Assembly: GCF_000364445.2 (NCBI RefSeq)
Contig: NZ_CP043538.1
Location: 3,479,612 to 3,543,611, forward strand
Length of the DNA stretch: 64,000 nucleotides
Origin: Methylobacterium mesophilicum SR1.6/6
GTDB lineage: Bacteria > Pseudomonadota > Alphaproteobacteria > Rhizobiales > Beijerinckiaceae
Direction of reading: 5' to 3'
Both the position numbers and the translations under genes were made by a program. The notes under the pieces were generated by a model. The model ran no database searches, was not told the DNA's origin, and saw only the letters and a list, made by a program, of their open reading frames with translations. The first letter of the stretch is position 1, and every line of letters begins with the position of its first letter. This document shows, one piece after another, positions 10,256 through 23,149 of the stretch.

Positions 10256-10295
10256 CCAGCGTCGCGCCACACCTGCAGGTGTGGCGCGACGCTGG
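10256..10295. repeat. Perfect 40-bp palindrome without spacer
   Basis: The 20 bases at 10256-10275 are the exact reverse complement of 10276-10295, so the element is a perfect palindrome with the centre ACCTGCAGGT. It lies between the convergent msrP and LysR genes, 53 bases after the msrP stop and 75 bases from the LysR stop. It could fold as a very strong stem on either transcript and act as a bidirectional terminator. However, no T-tract follows on either side, so a protein-binding or cruciform role is also possible. Confidence 0.7.
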
Positions 10296-10370
10296 ACTGG
10301 TTCGGGCCGCTCGCGAGAACGGCGACGCCCCGGAATCACCGGGAATAGAGAGGAGCGGCGCGGCGGGGTT

Positions 10371-11261
10371 TCAGTAGGTCCAGCGTTGCGCCTTGGAGAC
10401 GAGGAAGTCGCGGAACGCCTGGACCCGGGCGACGGAGCGCATCTCCTCGGCGTAGACGAGGTAGCTCTCCAGGCTCGGCATCTCGGTCTCGCGCAGGACC
10501 TGAACGAGCTGCTGGTCTCCATCGACCGCATAGTCGGGCAGAATGCCGATCCCGGCGCCCGCCTCCATGGCCCGCTGCAGCGCGCCGATGTTGTTCACCG
10601 TCAGGTGGACGTGGCGCCGCTCCCGGCCATCCCGGCCCGCATCGGCCAGCCAGTGGGCAGCCAGCAGGTAGGACGGCTCGTTGCCGCCGAAGGACACGAG
10701 GCGGTGGTCGTCAAGATCCTCGATGGTCTTGGGCTCGCCGAAGCGCTTGACGTAATCCTGGCTGGCGAAGGCGTGATAATGCACGGTGAACAGCCGGCGC
10801 TGGATCAGGTCCGGCTGGGCCGGCCGGCGCATGCGGATCGCCACGTCGGCCTCGCGCATGGCGAGGTCAAGCTCCTCGTTGGTGAGGATCAGTTCGATGC
10901 GCACGTCCGGATAGAGATCGAGGAACTCGCCCACCCGCTGCGAAAGCCAGGACGTGCCGAGCCCGACGGTCGTCGTGACCTTGAGGTCGCCGGTCGGGCG
11001 CTCGGAGGTCTCAACCAACCGGGCCCGGGTATTCTCGAGGCGCAGCTTCATGTCCCGCGCCGCCCGGAATAGCAGATCGCCCTGCTCGGTGAGGAGCAGG
11101 CCGCGGGCGTGACGGTGGAACAGCGGGGCCTTCAGCTCGCGCTCGAGGGCGCTGATCTGACGGCTCACGGCGGACTGGCTAAGGCCGATATCGTCGCCGG
11201 CCTTCGTGAAGCTGCCCGCCTCGGCGACGTTCAGGAAGATCCGGATCTTATCCCAATCCAA
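10371..11261 (-). CDS. LysR-family transcriptional regulator
   Basis: DNA-binding regulator with an N-terminal winged helix-turn-helix (WDKIRIFLNVAEAGSFTKAGDDIGLSQSAVSRQISALE, about residues 3-42) and a C-terminal effector-binding domain (about 90-290). I prefer the TTG at 11261, which begins directly before the conserved DWDKIRIF segment and has GGAAGGGG upstream. The frame is open to 11342, but the added 27 residues are proline/alanine-rich and unlike LysR proteins. The target is unknown. It lies head-to-tail 256 bases downstream of trxB and convergent with msrP; a redox role would be a guess from neighbours only. Confidence 0.87.
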   Translation of the reverse strand: MDWDKIRIFLNVAEAGSFTKAGDDIGLSQSAVSRQISALERELKAPLFHRHARGLLLTEQGDLLFRAARDMKLRLENTRARLVETSERPTGDLKVTTTVGLGTSWLSQRVGEFLDLYPDVRIELILTNEELDLAMREADVAIRMRRPAQPDLIQRRLFTVHYHAFASQDYVKRFGEPKTIEDLDDHRLVSFGGNEPSYLLAAHWLADAGRDGRERRHVHLTVNNIGALQRAMEAGAGIGILPDYAVDGDQQLVQVLRETEMPSLESYLVYAEEMRSVARVQAFRDFLVSKAQRWTY

Positions 11262-11517
11262 GGCCAGAACCCCTTCCAGCGCGAGCCCGACACCCGCACC
11301 CGGGACACGGGCAGGCGGTGCATCGGGCGGATCACCGGGCAAACGGCACGGCGCCGACGCGGGATGACCGCTCGCGGCACCGTGCGGGTATGCAGGTACT
11401 GCATCCCGGCACAGTCGGCACCCCTATGCACACGGCGCATGGTCCGGCGCAAGCGCGAGTTGGGAATTTCTTGAAATACCGGTGCACCAGTACCGGTTGT
11501 GTCGGGCGCGCCAGCCT

Positions 11518-12498
11518 CTACTCAGCGGCGGCGGCTTGAACCGGATCCTCGCCGATCTCCAAGTTGGCCAGGAACTTCTCGGCTTCCAGAGCTGCCATGC
11601 AGCCCATGCCGGCGGCGGTGATTGCCTGCCGGTAGACGTCGTCGGTCACGTCGCCGGCCGCGAAGACGCCGGGAATCTCGGTCTCAGTGGTGCCGGGCTT
11701 GACGGTGAGGTAGCCGCCATGGCGCATGGGCAGCTGCCCCTCGAAGATCGCAGTCGCCGGCTGATGGCCAATCGCCACGAACACGCCGTCTGCCTTCACT
11801 TCGCTGATTTCGCCCGAGCGAGGGTCCTTGAGGCGAACGTGGGTGACGTTCGGCGCCGGCTTCTGCACGCCGCAGATCTCGGCGATCTCGCGGTGCCACA
11901 GCACTTCGACGTCGGGGTGCTTGAACAGGCGCTCCTGCAGGATCCGCTCGGCGCGGAAGCTGTCGCGGCGGTGGACCACCGTGACCTTGCTGGCGATGTT
12001 GGCGAGATACAAAGCCTCCTCGACGGCGGTGTTGCCGCCGCCGACCACGACCACCTCCTTGCCGCGGAAGAAGAATCCGTCGCAGGTCGCGCAGGCCGAG
12101 ACGCCGCCGCCCTGGAACGCCGCCTCGGAGGGAATGCCAAGCCACTTCGCCTGGGCACCGGTGGCGATGATCAGCGCGTCGCAGGAATAGGTCTCGCCGG
12201 AATCGGCCTCAAGACGGAACGGGCGCTGCTTGAGATCGACTTCGGTGATGTACTCGGACACGATGCGGGTGCCGACATGCTCGGCCTGAAGACGCATCTG
12301 CTCCATCAGCCACGGGCCCTGGATCGCCTCGGCGAAGCCCGGATAATTTTCCACGTCGGTGGTGATCATCAACTGACCGCCCGGCTGGAATCCGGAGATC
12401 AATAGCGGCTCGACCATGGCGCGGGCCGCGTAGATCGCCGCCGTGTAGCCCGCGGGCCCCGAGCCGACGATCACGAGCTTGGCGTGGGTATGGGCCAT
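11518..12498 (-). CDS. trxB: Thioredoxin-disulfide reductase
   Basis: Cytosolic flavoenzyme that reduces thioredoxin with NADPH. The FAD-binding motif [17 protein letters not shown] is at the N-terminus (about 11-27), the redox-active CATC is in [10 protein letters not shown] (about 137-146), and the NADPH-binding [14 protein letters not shown] follows (about 155-170). The C-terminal FAD motif [24 protein letters not shown] is intact. Length (326) is normal. It starts 14 bases after the ELM1-like gene, which suggests co-transcription. Confidence 0.96.
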   Translation of the reverse strand: MAHTHAKLVIVGSGPAGYTAAIYAARAMVEPLLISGFQPGGQLMITTDVENYPGFAEAIQGPWLMEQMRLQAEHVGTRIVSEYITEVDLKQRPFRLEADSGETYSCDALIIATGAQAKWLGIPSEAAFQGGGVSACATCDGFFFRGKEVVVVGGGNTAVEEALYLANIASKVTVVHRRDSFRAERILQERLFKHPDVEVLWHREIAEICGVQKPAPNVTHVRLKDPRSGEISEVKADGVFVAIGHQPATAIFEGQLPMRHGGYLTVKPGTTETEIPGVFAAGDVTDDVYRQAITAAGMGCMAALEAEKFLANLEIGEDPVQAAAAE

Positions 12499-12512
12499 CT
12501 GTCTCGGTCTCC

Positions 12513-13562
12513 TCAGGCCGGTCCGGCGGCGCGGCGCGCATCATAGGCATCCGCGAGCGCCTGCGCGATCACCGGCGTGGCGTCGATCGGCTTGTACGTC
12601 AGATCCACCAACTGACCGGTGAACGGCCGCAGGGCCCCGGCGATCGCCAGTCCGGCGAACATCCGCCGATGCCGGATATAGGTACGCGGCAGGTCGAACA
12701 GCAGCACAGGCGCGCCGGTCGCGACCGCCTCGCTGACCATGTTGGCCGAATCGGAAGTCACGACGATCGCCTCGGCGAGCGCCAGCATGGCGACGTAGGG
12801 GTTCTCGCCGGTGCCGTCCCAGAGGAAGCCGCCGGTCTCCGCGGCGAGAGCCTTCACGGCGTCGCGGAGGGGGTTGGGCGTCCGGCGAGAGATCGTCACC
12901 ATGAGCCGGCAGCCCTGATCGACCAGGCCGCGCAGATCCTCGACGAGGCGGATCATGTCGGTCTTGCGGTAGCTCAGATGCCGGCTGTCGCCGCCGACCA
13001 GCACCGCCACCCGCGGCCCATCGAGTCGCGCGAGTCGCGGGTCGGGACGGGCCCGGGCTTCGGCGAGGCGGGCCGCCGTGACGAGATGCGGCGCCGTCAG
13101 CGTCGTGAACACGTTGGTGCCGCGCAGATCGTCGTAGTCCGGCACCCAGATGAAGTCGGCGCTGTCTTCGCCGGTCCGCGGATCCTTCAGGAACGCCGTG
13201 AAGGTCCGGCCGCCGGTGGCGCGCCGGACGGCCCGAAGATAGGGCACGGCCCGGCGACCCGAAGCGATCAGGATGTCCGGATAGGGGCCGGCCAGGGCGC
13301 CATCGCGGCGGCGCGGACCCTCGCGCGGGTCGATCGGGCCCCAGGGGGCCATCCAGCCGAAGGGGCCGGACGGGGGCACCTGCCGGATCTCGAAGGCGAG
13401 GCCGAGCGTCTCGGCGATGCCGACGCATTGGTTCTCATCGCCCGCCTTGCCGTCGGTGACGATCCAGGTACGGGCGCGAGAGAGTTCGGGAAGGAGTTCG
13501 GATCGCGCGTCCGGGCGAGTGCGCGCACCTGTTTTCGCGTCCGTCACGTCGATGCTTGCCAT
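12513..13562 (-). CDS. ELM1/DUF1022-family protein (GT-B-like fold)
   Basis: 349 residues matching the bacterial family named after the plant mitochondrial-fission protein ELM1. Recognisable segments: [20 protein letters not shown] near residues 32-51, [16 protein letters not shown] (about 96-111), '[14 protein letters not shown]' (about 188-201), and the C-terminal '[25 protein letters not shown]' (about 268-292), which resembles a nucleotide-sugar site of GT-B glycosyltransferases. The true bacterial function is not known to me; a cell-envelope role is inference. It sits directly upstream of trxB with a 14-base gap. The upstream side ends in a 320-base gap containing a dispersed repeat. Confidence 0.8.
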   Translation of the reverse strand: MASIDVTDAKTGARTRPDARSELLPELSRARTWIVTDGKAGDENQCVGIAETLGLAFEIRQVPPSGPFGWMAPWGPIDPREGPRRRDGALAGPYPDILIASGRRAVPYLRAVRRATGGRTFTAFLKDPRTGEDSADFIWVPDYDDLRGTNVFTTLTAPHLVTAARLAEARARPDPRLARLDGPRVAVLVGGDSRHLSYRKTDMIRLVEDLRGLVDQGCRLMVTISRRTPNPLRDAVKALAAETGGFLWDGTGENPYVAMLALAEAIVVTSDSANMVSEAVATGAPVLLFDLPRTYIRHRRMFAGLAIAGALRPFTGQLVDLTYKPIDATPVIAQALADAYDARRAAGPA

Positions 13563-13677
13563 GCGCCTCGCTCAAGAAACCCGCTGCCGTGCCGGACCAG
13601 GCAGCCGCGACCGTCCTCTGACGCTCGATCGGCCGATGTTAGGCACGTGAACAGGACGGCCGATCCCAATCCCTTTT

Positions 13678-13791
13678 CCTCATCCTGAGGTGCCCGCGCC
13701 AGCGGGCCTCCAACGCGCTCTCCGAAGGTACCTGCGATTCCTGAAGGGCTCCTTCGAGACCTCGGCTGCGCTCCGGCACCTCGGGATGAGG
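13678..13791. repeat. Dispersed intergenic repeat with inverted ends
   Basis: A 114-base element with near-perfect inverted ends: 13678-13694 pairs with 13775-13791 with one mismatch out of 17. Inside are further self-complementary arms (GCCCGCGCCAGCGGGC at 13692-13707). It occupies the 320-base gap between the ELM1-like gene and the small secreted-protein gene. Similar 'CCTCATCCTGAGG' elements are common between genes in Hyphomicrobiales genomes (known from memory, not searched). The rest of 13563-13883 holds no gene I can support. Confidence 0.6.
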
Positions 13792-13883
13792 GTGTTGGGA
13801 TGGAACCCTCCTTCGGAAGCTTCCCGCGCCGCCGGACCGTCGCGTTTCCTTCGACCTAGAGGATCTCCGGCGGCGACGCACTT

Positions 13884-14387
13884 CTATTCGCGCGGCAGAT
13901 CCCGGGCGAGCCACTGTGCGTAGATGTCGGCGATGGCGGCGAGCCGCCGGCCCTCGAACTGCGGATCGTACCACGCGCCCCCGTAGCTCGACGGCGTCGC
14001 GGTCATCTGCGGATGGCGTCCGAGCACCTGCCCCTTGGGTCCGACGAGCAGCGCCTCGCCCTCCAGGTAATCGGTCTGGAGATTGCCGCCGAAGCCCCGC
14101 ACGGCGCCGCCGCCGGCATAGGGCCGCAGCGACAGGCTCGTCACCACGACCACGAGCTGTGGCCCGCGGCCGCCGATCCGACCGGCGAAGCTCTTCCGCA
14201 GGGCCTCGGTCAGGTCGCCGGCCAGCGCGTCGGCCTGCAGACCCGCGCCCTTGTCGAGGAGCGGTCGCACGTCGACCCGGACGTCGGAGAAGACCGGCGT
14301 CGGGGGGAAGTCGCTCGCCCCCGCGGATCCCGCGGCGACACCGAACAGCAGGCCGGCGAACCGGCCCATGATCCGCAGGCGCATCAC
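13884..14387 (-). CDS. Hypothetical secreted protein
   Basis: A 167-residue protein with a probable cleavable signal peptide (IMGRFAGLLFGVAAGSAGAS, about residues 6-25). The mature part contains 'DVRVDVRPLLDKGAG' and a central beta-rich stretch, but I recognise no family. The start is GTG at 14387 or ATG at 14384, directly abutting the greA stop region (the greA stop codon spans 14388-14390), so the gene is probably translated with greA. A periplasmic location is the only prediction I can defend. Confidence 0.6.
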   Translation of the reverse strand: MMRLRIMGRFAGLLFGVAAGSAGASDFPPTPVFSDVRVDVRPLLDKGAGLQADALAGDLTEALRKSFAGRIGGRGPQLVVVVTSLSLRPYAGGGAVRGFGGNLQTDYLEGEALLVGPKGQVLGRHPQMTATPSSYGGAWYDPQFEGRRLAAIADIYAQWLARDLPRE

Positions 14388-14870
14388 TCAGCCGCCGTAT
14401 TGGACTGCGACGACCTCGTAGGACTTGCCGCCACCCGGCGTGGTGACCTCGACGGTGTCGCCGACGCCCTTTCCGATCAGGGCGCGGGCGATGGGCGAGG
14501 TGATGGACACGCGACCTGAGCGTACGTCGGCCTCGGGCTCACCGACGATCTGGTAGGTCTTCTCCTCCTCCGTGTCCTCGTCGACGAGCTTCACGGTGGC
14601 GCCGAACTTGATCTTGTTGCCCGAGAGCTTCGTGACGTCGATGATCTCGGCGCGCGCGATCATGCTCTCCAGCTCCATGACGCGGCCCTCGTTGTGGGAC
14701 TGCGCCTCCTTGGCGGCGTGATACTCGGCGTTCTCCGACAGGTCGCCGAGGGCGCGGGCCTCCGCGATCGCCTGGATGATGCGCTGGCGCTCCACCTGCT
14801 GGCGATGCTTCAGCTCCTCTTCGAGGGCTGCGAAGCCGCGCACCGTGATCGGAACCTTGTCTATCGTCAT
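14388..14870 (-). CDS. greA: Transcription elongation factor GreA
   Basis: GreA inserts a coiled-coil into the secondary channel of RNA polymerase and triggers cleavage of backtracked transcripts. The N-terminal coiled-coil carries the family signature '[17 protein letters not shown]' (about residues 42-58), including the acidic DLSENAEY tip; the C-terminal FKBP-like domain ends [20 protein letters not shown] place the start at the ATG at 14870 ([12 protein letters not shown]), giving 160 residues. The frame stays open upstream to 14927, but that stretch overlaps a strong hairpin. The gene follows carB by 84 bases. Confidence 0.95.
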   Translation of the reverse strand: MTIDKVPITVRGFAALEEELKHRQQVERQRIIQAIAEARALGDLSENAEYHAAKEAQSHNEGRVMELESMIARAEIIDVTKLSGNKIKFGATVKLVDEDTEEEKTYQIVGEPEADVRSGRVSITSPIARALIGKGVGDTVEVTTPGGGKSYEVVAVQYGG

Positions 14871-14891
14871 CGTCTCGCGCCACAATGAAGA

Positions 14892-14925
14892 GGCCCGGCC
14901 GAGAGTGCAGCACTCTCCCCGGGCC
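14892..14925 (-). terminator. Strong stem-loop between carB and greA
   Basis: On the minus transcript, outer arms 14925-14919 and 14898-14892 (7 bp, all G/C) enclose inner arms able to pair as GAGAGTGC/GCACTCTC, followed by the pyrimidine-rich TCTTCATT. This looks like a terminator for carB. Because greA starts only 21 bases further on, it would more likely reduce read-through into greA than end the operon completely. Confidence 0.5.
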
Positions 14926-14954
14926 ACGAGATAAAGTCAGCGGGACCCTGAGGT

Positions 14955-18428
<3,474 letters not shown>

Positions 18429-18599
18429 CGGAGGCCTTCTCAGGCCAAGCGCGCCCGATCGGGCACGGCTGGGTTCAGCCCTGCTCCCGGACGCGCGTGG
18501 CGGGATTGTCGTTGAGCCCCGCGTTTACACGGGCCACGGGCGCATTGGAAGGCCGCTGCAACCGCGCAGCCTCGCTGCGCGCGCCGTGCATGGCCGATC

Positions 18600-18977
18600 T
18601 CAGAAGCCCGCGAGAAGGGCGGCGACGGCCCGGTCGATCGAGAGATAGAAAACCCCGAAGGCCACCACGGCGGCCGCCGCGAATTCGACCGCCACGTTCG
18701 AGAGCGTCTGTGCGCGGCGCAGGGTCTCGCGGCCGAAATAGAGGGAAACCCAGGCCAGGGCGAGGACCGCGGGAAGGGCGAAGAGATACGACACCGTGCT
18801 CTCGACGCGGTCGAGCCCGGCCACCGGATCGATCAGGGCCCGGATGTTGCGCACCCAGGGTGCGTAGAAGGCGGCGGTGAGAGCGGTCAACCAGGACAGG
18901 CTCACCGCCACGCCCAGATGGAACGTGAACGTGCGGTGCAGGCGGGAGAAGTCGTCGCGCGCCTCGTCGATGGTCAT
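18600..18977 (-). CDS. Small hypothetical membrane protein
   Basis: 125 residues with three predicted membrane helices (about 20-40, 62-82 and 97-122) after a charged N-terminus (MTIDEARDDFSRLHRTFTF). I recognise no family. It lies between carA and carB on the same strand, with gaps of about 275 and 170 bases, so it may ride on the same transcript. Nothing visible links it to pyrimidine or arginine synthesis. Confidence 0.6.
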   Translation of the reverse strand: MTIDEARDDFSRLHRTFTFHLGVAVSLSWLTALTAAFYAPWVRNIRALIDPVAGLDRVESTVSYLFALPAVLALAWVSLYFGRETLRRAQTLSNVAVEFAAAAVVAFGVFYLSIDRAVAALLAGF

Positions 18978-19252
18978 CCGGCATTCCCCTGCGACGGTGG
19001 CGGCGGTGGCGGGGGCGCCGCCGCTCGCGGGTCGTCGTGGGTGTGCATAAGCCAGGCGATCTGGCGGATTTTATGGCCCCGGCAGGGCTCGTTTGGGATC
19101 GCGTGATCGACGACGCCCGAGGCGAATCACTCCAGCCTGACCGTTTTGGCGAATGCAGCGCCACGATTTAGGGACGGGACGCACCGAGCGCGAACTTGGC
19201 TGTCAGACCTGCTTCGCCGCGGCCGCCGCGCTCGGGCGCGGCAAACGCCGTT

Positions 19253-20485
19253 TCAGCTGTTCTTCGCCGCCTCCGGCTCGCCGGAGCGCATCAGCGTCAC
19301 GAAGCGCTCGAAGAGATAGTGGCTGTCGCGGGGACCGGGCGACGCTTCCGGGTGGTGCTGCACCGAGAAGGCTGGACGATCGGTCAGCGTCAGCCCGCAA
19401 TTCGAGCCGTCGAACAGCGAGACGTGGGTCTCGACCGCCGTGTTCGGCAGGCTGTTCGGATCCACCGCGAATCCGTGGTTCATCGAGACGATCTCGACCT
19501 TGCCGGTGGTCTTGTCCTTCACCGGATGATTCGCCCCGTGATGGCCCTGGTTCATCTTCACGGTCCGGCCGCCCAGGGCGAGGCCCATGAGCTGGTGGCC
19601 CAAGCAGATGCCGAAGGTCGGCACCTTCTCGTCGAGCAGCTTACGGATTACCGGAACCGCGTAGGCGCCGGTTGCCGCAGGATCGCCGGGGCCGTTCGAT
19701 AGGAACACGCCGTCCGGCTTCATCGCCAGGATCTCCTCGGCGGGCGTGGTGGCCGGCACCACAGTGACGTCGCAGCCGGCTTGAGCGAGGAGACGCAGGA
19801 TGTTCCGCTTCACGCCGTAATCGATGGCCACGACCTTGAGGCCCTCGCCGGGGGCGCGCTTGCCGTAGCCGTCGCCCAGCGCCCAGACGGTCTCCGACCA
19901 TTCGGACGGCGCCCGGCTCGTCACCGGGGGCACGAGGTCCAGTCCCTCCATGGGCGCGAGCGCGGCCGCGCGGGCCTTCAAGGCCTCCCGATCGAATCTG
20001 CCTTCGGGATCGTTCGCGATGACCGCGTTCGGCATACCCTGATCGCGGATGCGGGCAGTGAGCGCCCGCGTATCGACGCCGGTGATGCCGACGATGCCGC
20101 GGGCCTTCAGCCAGCCGTCGAGGTGCGACGAGGAGCGCCAGTTCGACGGCTTCGTCACCGCGGAGGCGATCACGGTGCCGCGCACGCCCGAGGCCGGCGC
20201 CGCCTCCAGGCTCTCCAGATCCTCGTCGTTGGTGCCAACATTGCCGATATGCGGGAATGTGAACGTGACGATTTGGCCGGCATAGGACGGATCGGTCAGG
20301 ATCTCCTGATAGCCTGTCATCGCTGTGTTGAAGCAGACCTCGCCGTCGGCGATGCCGGTCTGCCCGATTCCGAAGCCCTCGAGAATGGTGCCGTCCGCCA
20401 GGACCAGCAGCGCCGTCGCCACGGGCTCGGCCCAGGGCTCGGGGGCCCGAGCCTCGGGAGCGGGCGCGGCGGCGTCTTGCAGCAT
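19253..20485 (-). CDS. carA: Carbamoyl-phosphate synthase small (glutaminase) subunit
   Basis: Class I glutamine amidotransferase that supplies ammonia to CarB. The N-terminal CPSase_sm domain contains 'GEVCFNTAMTGYQEILTDPSYAGQIVTFTFPHIGN' (about residues 48-82). In the C-terminal glutaminase domain the nucleophile cysteine lies in 'FGICLGHQLMGLALGG' (about 291-306), and the His/Glu pair lies in 'FSVQHHPEASPGP' (about 374-386). Residues 1-24 are an alanine/proline-rich extension not seen in all CarA proteins. It is transcribed divergently from yqeY. Confidence 0.96.
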   Translation of the reverse strand: MLQDAAAPAPEARAPEPWAEPVATALLVLADGTILEGFGIGQTGIADGEVCFNTAMTGYQEILTDPSYAGQIVTFTFPHIGNVGTNDEDLESLEAAPASGVRGTVIASAVTKPSNWRSSSHLDGWLKARGIVGITGVDTRALTARIRDQGMPNAVIANDPEGRFDREALKARAAALAPMEGLDLVPPVTSRAPSEWSETVWALGDGYGKRAPGEGLKVVAIDYGVKRNILRLLAQAGCDVTVVPATTPAEEILAMKPDGVFLSNGPGDPAATGAYAVPVIRKLLDEKVPTFGICLGHQLMGLALGGRTVKMNQGHHGANHPVKDKTTGKVEIVSMNHGFAVDPNSLPNTAVETHVSLFDGSNCGLTLTDRPAFSVQHHPEASPGPRDSHYLFERFVTLMRSGEPEAAKNS

Positions 20486-20528
20486 GGGTCGAGTCTCGCT
20501 TATGTCCGGCCGAAGGCGGGCGCCGGCT

Positions 20529-20570
20529 TGTGGCGCTCTCGGCTTGCAGCATGATCGTGTGTGGCGCTCT
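20529..20570. promoter_or_regulatory. Tandem 11-bp direct repeat in the carA/yqeY divergent region
   Basis: TGTGGCGCTCT occurs at 20529-20539 and again at 20560-20570, a 31-base period that places both copies on the same face of the helix. The pair lies 44 bases upstream of carA and 108 bases upstream of yqeY. It could be an operator for either gene; no regulator can be assigned. Confidence 0.35.
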
Positions 20571-20677
20571 TAGCGAGCGGCCCGCGATGGGGTCAATGTG
20601 GCCCCGCTTTTCGCCGGGCTCAACACCCGCAAATCGCAGGCCAGCCCCCCGTTTCGACCTTTGGAAGGCTCACCAAC

Positions 20678-21139
20678 ATGCTGCGCGCGCGCTTCACGAC
20701 CGAGATGAAGGAGGCCATGAAGGCCGGCGACAAGGAGCGGCTCGCGACCATCCGGATGATCCAGGCCGCCCTCAAGGACAAGGACATCGAGGCGCGGGGC
20801 CTCGGCAAGGAACCCATCTCCGACGAGGAGATCCTGTCGCTGCTTCAGAAGATGATCAAGCAGCGCACCGAATCGGCCGGCGTCTACGATCAGGGTGGAC
20901 GCCCCGAACTTGCCGCCACCGAGCGGGCCGAGATCGGCATCATCGAAGGCTTCCTTCCGAAGCAGATGGACGAGACCGAGATCAAGGCGGCCGTCGAGGC
21001 GGCGATCCTCGAGACCGGCGCCGCCGGCCCGAAGGACATGGGTAAGGTGATCAGCGCCCTGAAGGGCACCTTCGCGGGCCGAATGGATTTCGGCAAGGCG
21101 AGCGGGCTGGTGAAGGCCGCGCTGGCGGCCAAGGGCTGA
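20678..21139 (+). CDS. GatB/YqeY-domain protein
   Basis: A 153-residue protein of the YqeY family, with a helical region related to the tRNA-tail-binding domain of the GatB amidotransferase. Visible family segments are 'RLATIRMIQAALKDKDIEARG' (about 24-44), 'ILSLLQKMIKQRTESAGVYDQGGR' and the C-terminal 'MGKVISALKGTFAGRMDFGKASGLVKAAL'. I chose the ATG at 20678, preceded by GGAAGG; the frame is open from 20561 without a better signal. It precedes dnaG by 110 bases, an arrangement common in bacteria with a dnaG-rpoD block. Its exact biochemical role is not established. Confidence 0.9.
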   Translation: MLRARFTTEMKEAMKAGDKERLATIRMIQAALKDKDIEARGLGKEPISDEEILSLLQKMIKQRTESAGVYDQGGRPELAATERAEIGIIEGFLPKQMDETEIKAAVEAAILETGAAGPKDMGKVISALKGTFAGRMDFGKASGLVKAALAAKG

Positions 21140-21218
21140 CGGGAGCTGAGCCTCTCCCCGCTATCCTCCACCGGATTTCGGGGGCGCGAAGGACTCGCTT
21201 ACGTGTCACGCGCTATAA

Positions 21219-21241
21219 GGATGGGTTCACGCAACCCATCC
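21219..21241 (+). promoter_or_regulatory. Hairpin in the dnaG leader, next to a possible -10 element
   Basis: 21219-21227 and 21233-21241 form a perfect 9-bp stem (GGATGGGTT/AACCCATCC) with a five-base loop, ending 8 bases before the dnaG GTG start. TATAAG at 21214-21219 could be a -10 box. The stem would occupy the place where a Shine-Dalgarno sequence is expected, so it may limit primase translation; it could instead be an operator. Confidence 0.4.
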
Positions 21242-21249
21242 CAGGCCCC

Positions 21250-23139
21250 GTGCGCTACCCGCCCCATATCTTGGAAGAGATTCGCGCCCGGCTGCCGGCC
21301 TCGTCGGTGGTCGGCCGCCGCGTGCAGCTGAAGAAGGCCGGCCGGGAGTGGCGTGGCCTGTCGCCGTTCAACGCCGAGAAGACCCCCTCCTTCTACGTGA
21401 ATGACCAGAAGCAGTTCTACCACTGCTTCTCGTCCTCCAAGCACGGCGACATCTTCACCTTCCTGATGGAGACGGAGGGCTTGAGCTTTCCCGAGGCGGT
21501 CGAGCGGCTGGCGGGGGAAGCCGGCGTCAGCCTCCCCGCGCCCACCGAGGACAACCGCGCCGCCGAGACCAAGCGCGCGGGTGCCATCGAGGTCATGGAG
21601 ATGGCCGCCCGCTGGTTCGAGGAGCGGCTGCGCTCCGGCCAGGGCAGCGAGGCCCGCACTTATCTCGAGCGAAGGGCGCTTGCGCCGGAGGTCCAGGAAA
21701 GATTCCGGCTCGGCTACGCGCCGAACGAGCGCTACGCCCTGCGCGATCATCTGGCCGGACAGGGCGTCGACAAGGCGCTGATGGTCGAGATGGGCCTGCT
21801 GGCCGCCGGAGAGGGTGTGTCGGTCCCGTACGACTATTTCCGTGACCGGGTGATGTTTCCGATCACCGATACCCGGGGCCGGGTGGTGGCCTTCGGCGGC
21901 CGGGCGCTCGCCAAGGAGGTGCGCGCCAAGTACCTGAACTCCCCGGAGACGCCGCTCTTCCACAAGGGCCGGACGCTCTACAATCTCCACGGCGCCCGGA
22001 AGGCCGCGCATGATCGGAGCTCGATCATCGCGGTCGAGGGTTATGTCGACGTGATCGCGATGACGCTCGCGGGCCATCCCGAGACGGTGGCGCCGCTCGG
22101 CACCGCGCTGACCGAGGACCAGCTCGGCCTGCTCTGGCGCCATGCCGACGAGCCGATCCTGTGTTTCGACGGTGACAAGGCCGGCCAGAGGGCGGCGTTC
22201 CGGGCGCTGGACCTCGCGCTGCCACTCCTCGAACCGGGGCGGTCGCTGCGGATCGCGCTGCTCCCCGGCGGACAGGACCCCGACGACCTGTTGCGCTCGG
22301 GCGGACCGGCGGCGATCGATCAGGTGCTCAAGGCCGCGCTGCCCCTCTCCGAGCTGCTATGGCGGCGCGCCGTCGAGGCTGGGCCGGTCGATACGCCTGA
22401 GCGGCGGGCCGGATTGACCCAGACCCTGCGCACCACCGTCGCGACGATCCGCGATGAGACCGTGCGGCGCTACTACCGCGACGAGATCGAGGAGCGGCTG
22501 CGCGGCCTGTCACCCCGGGGGGCGCGTGCCGCCGGGCCGGCCACCCGCGGACGCACCCGCTTCACCCGTCCCGGCGAGCCGGTCTCGCCCCGTATCACCG
22601 GCGGCCCGAGCCCGTCGGTGACCGCCTCCGCGGGCTTCACCGGCGCCGCCGCGGTGCGCGAGGCGGTGATCATCGGCACGCTCCTCGCGCATCCCGAGAT
22701 GCTCGCGGACTTCGCCGAGGAGATCGCCGAATTCGATTTCGAGGATCCGGACGCGCAGGCGCTGCTGTCGGTCCTGCTCGCCAGCGCGGCCGAGGAGCAA
22801 CGTACGGACCCGGACGTGTTGCAAAATCGCATCACACGCGCCGGACTCGCTGCGGCGTCCGACCGGATCCTGACCCTGGCCCGCTCGCGCGACCGTACAA
22901 CCCTGGCTCCGCACGCGGACCCGGCACACCGCGCGGACGCCCTCAGACAGGCGATGATCTTGCACCGGCAGGCAGGCGCGCTACATAGCGAACTTCGCGA
23001 AGCACGGCAGGCGTTTGAGAACGATCCGACCGATGCCGGGTGGGCATGGCTCTGCGAGGTGAAGGCGAGGCTGGAAACCGTCATCGCCGCCGAGGCTGAG
23101 GCCGACGTGCCGGTGTCGAACGACTCGACGGCCGCGTGA
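21250..23139 (+). CDS. dnaG: DNA primase DnaG
   Basis: Primase that makes RNA primers at the replication fork. Domains in order: N-terminal CHC2-type zinc-ribbon region (about 1-100), TOPRIM catalytic core (about 255-345) with '[13 protein letters not shown]' and the acidic '[12 protein letters not shown]', and a C-terminal helical helicase-binding domain (about 450-629). The zinc site is unusual: the usual Cys-His-Cys-Cys positions read S38, N41, C59 and S62 ('[12 protein letters not shown]...[11 protein letters not shown]'), so three of four ligands are lost while the fold is kept. Other alphaproteobacterial primases show similar loss (from memory). Start is GTG at 21250. It lies between yqeY and rpoD. 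Confidence 0.95.
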   Translation: MRYPPHILEEIRARLPASSVVGRRVQLKKAGREWRGLSPFNAEKTPSFYVNDQKQFYHCFSSSKHGDIFTFLMETEGLSFPEAVERLAGEAGVSLPAPTEDNRAAETKRAGAIEVMEMAARWFEERLRSGQGSEARTYLERRALAPEVQERFRLGYAPNERYALRDHLAGQGVDKALMVEMGLLAAGEGVSVPYDYFRDRVMFPITDTRGRVVAFGGRALAKEVRAKYLNSPETPLFHKGRTLYNLHGARKAAHDRSSIIAVEGYVDVIAMTLAGHPETVAPLGTALTEDQLGLLWRHADEPILCFDGDKAGQRAAFRALDLALPLLEPGRSLRIALLPGGQDPDDLLRSGGPAAIDQVLKAALPLSELLWRRAVEAGPVDTPERRAGLTQTLRTTVATIRDETVRRYYRDEIEERLRGLSPRGARAAGPATRGRTRFTRPGEPVSPRITGGPSPSVTASAGFTGAAAVREAVIIGTLLAHPEMLADFAEEIAEFDFEDPDAQALLSVLLASAAEEQRTDPDVLQNRITRAGLAAASDRILTLARSRDRTTLAPHADPAHRADALRQAMILHRQAGALHSELREARQAFENDPTDAGWAWLCEVKARLETVIAAEAEADVPVSNDSTAA

Positions 23140-23149
23140 TGGCTGTGCC

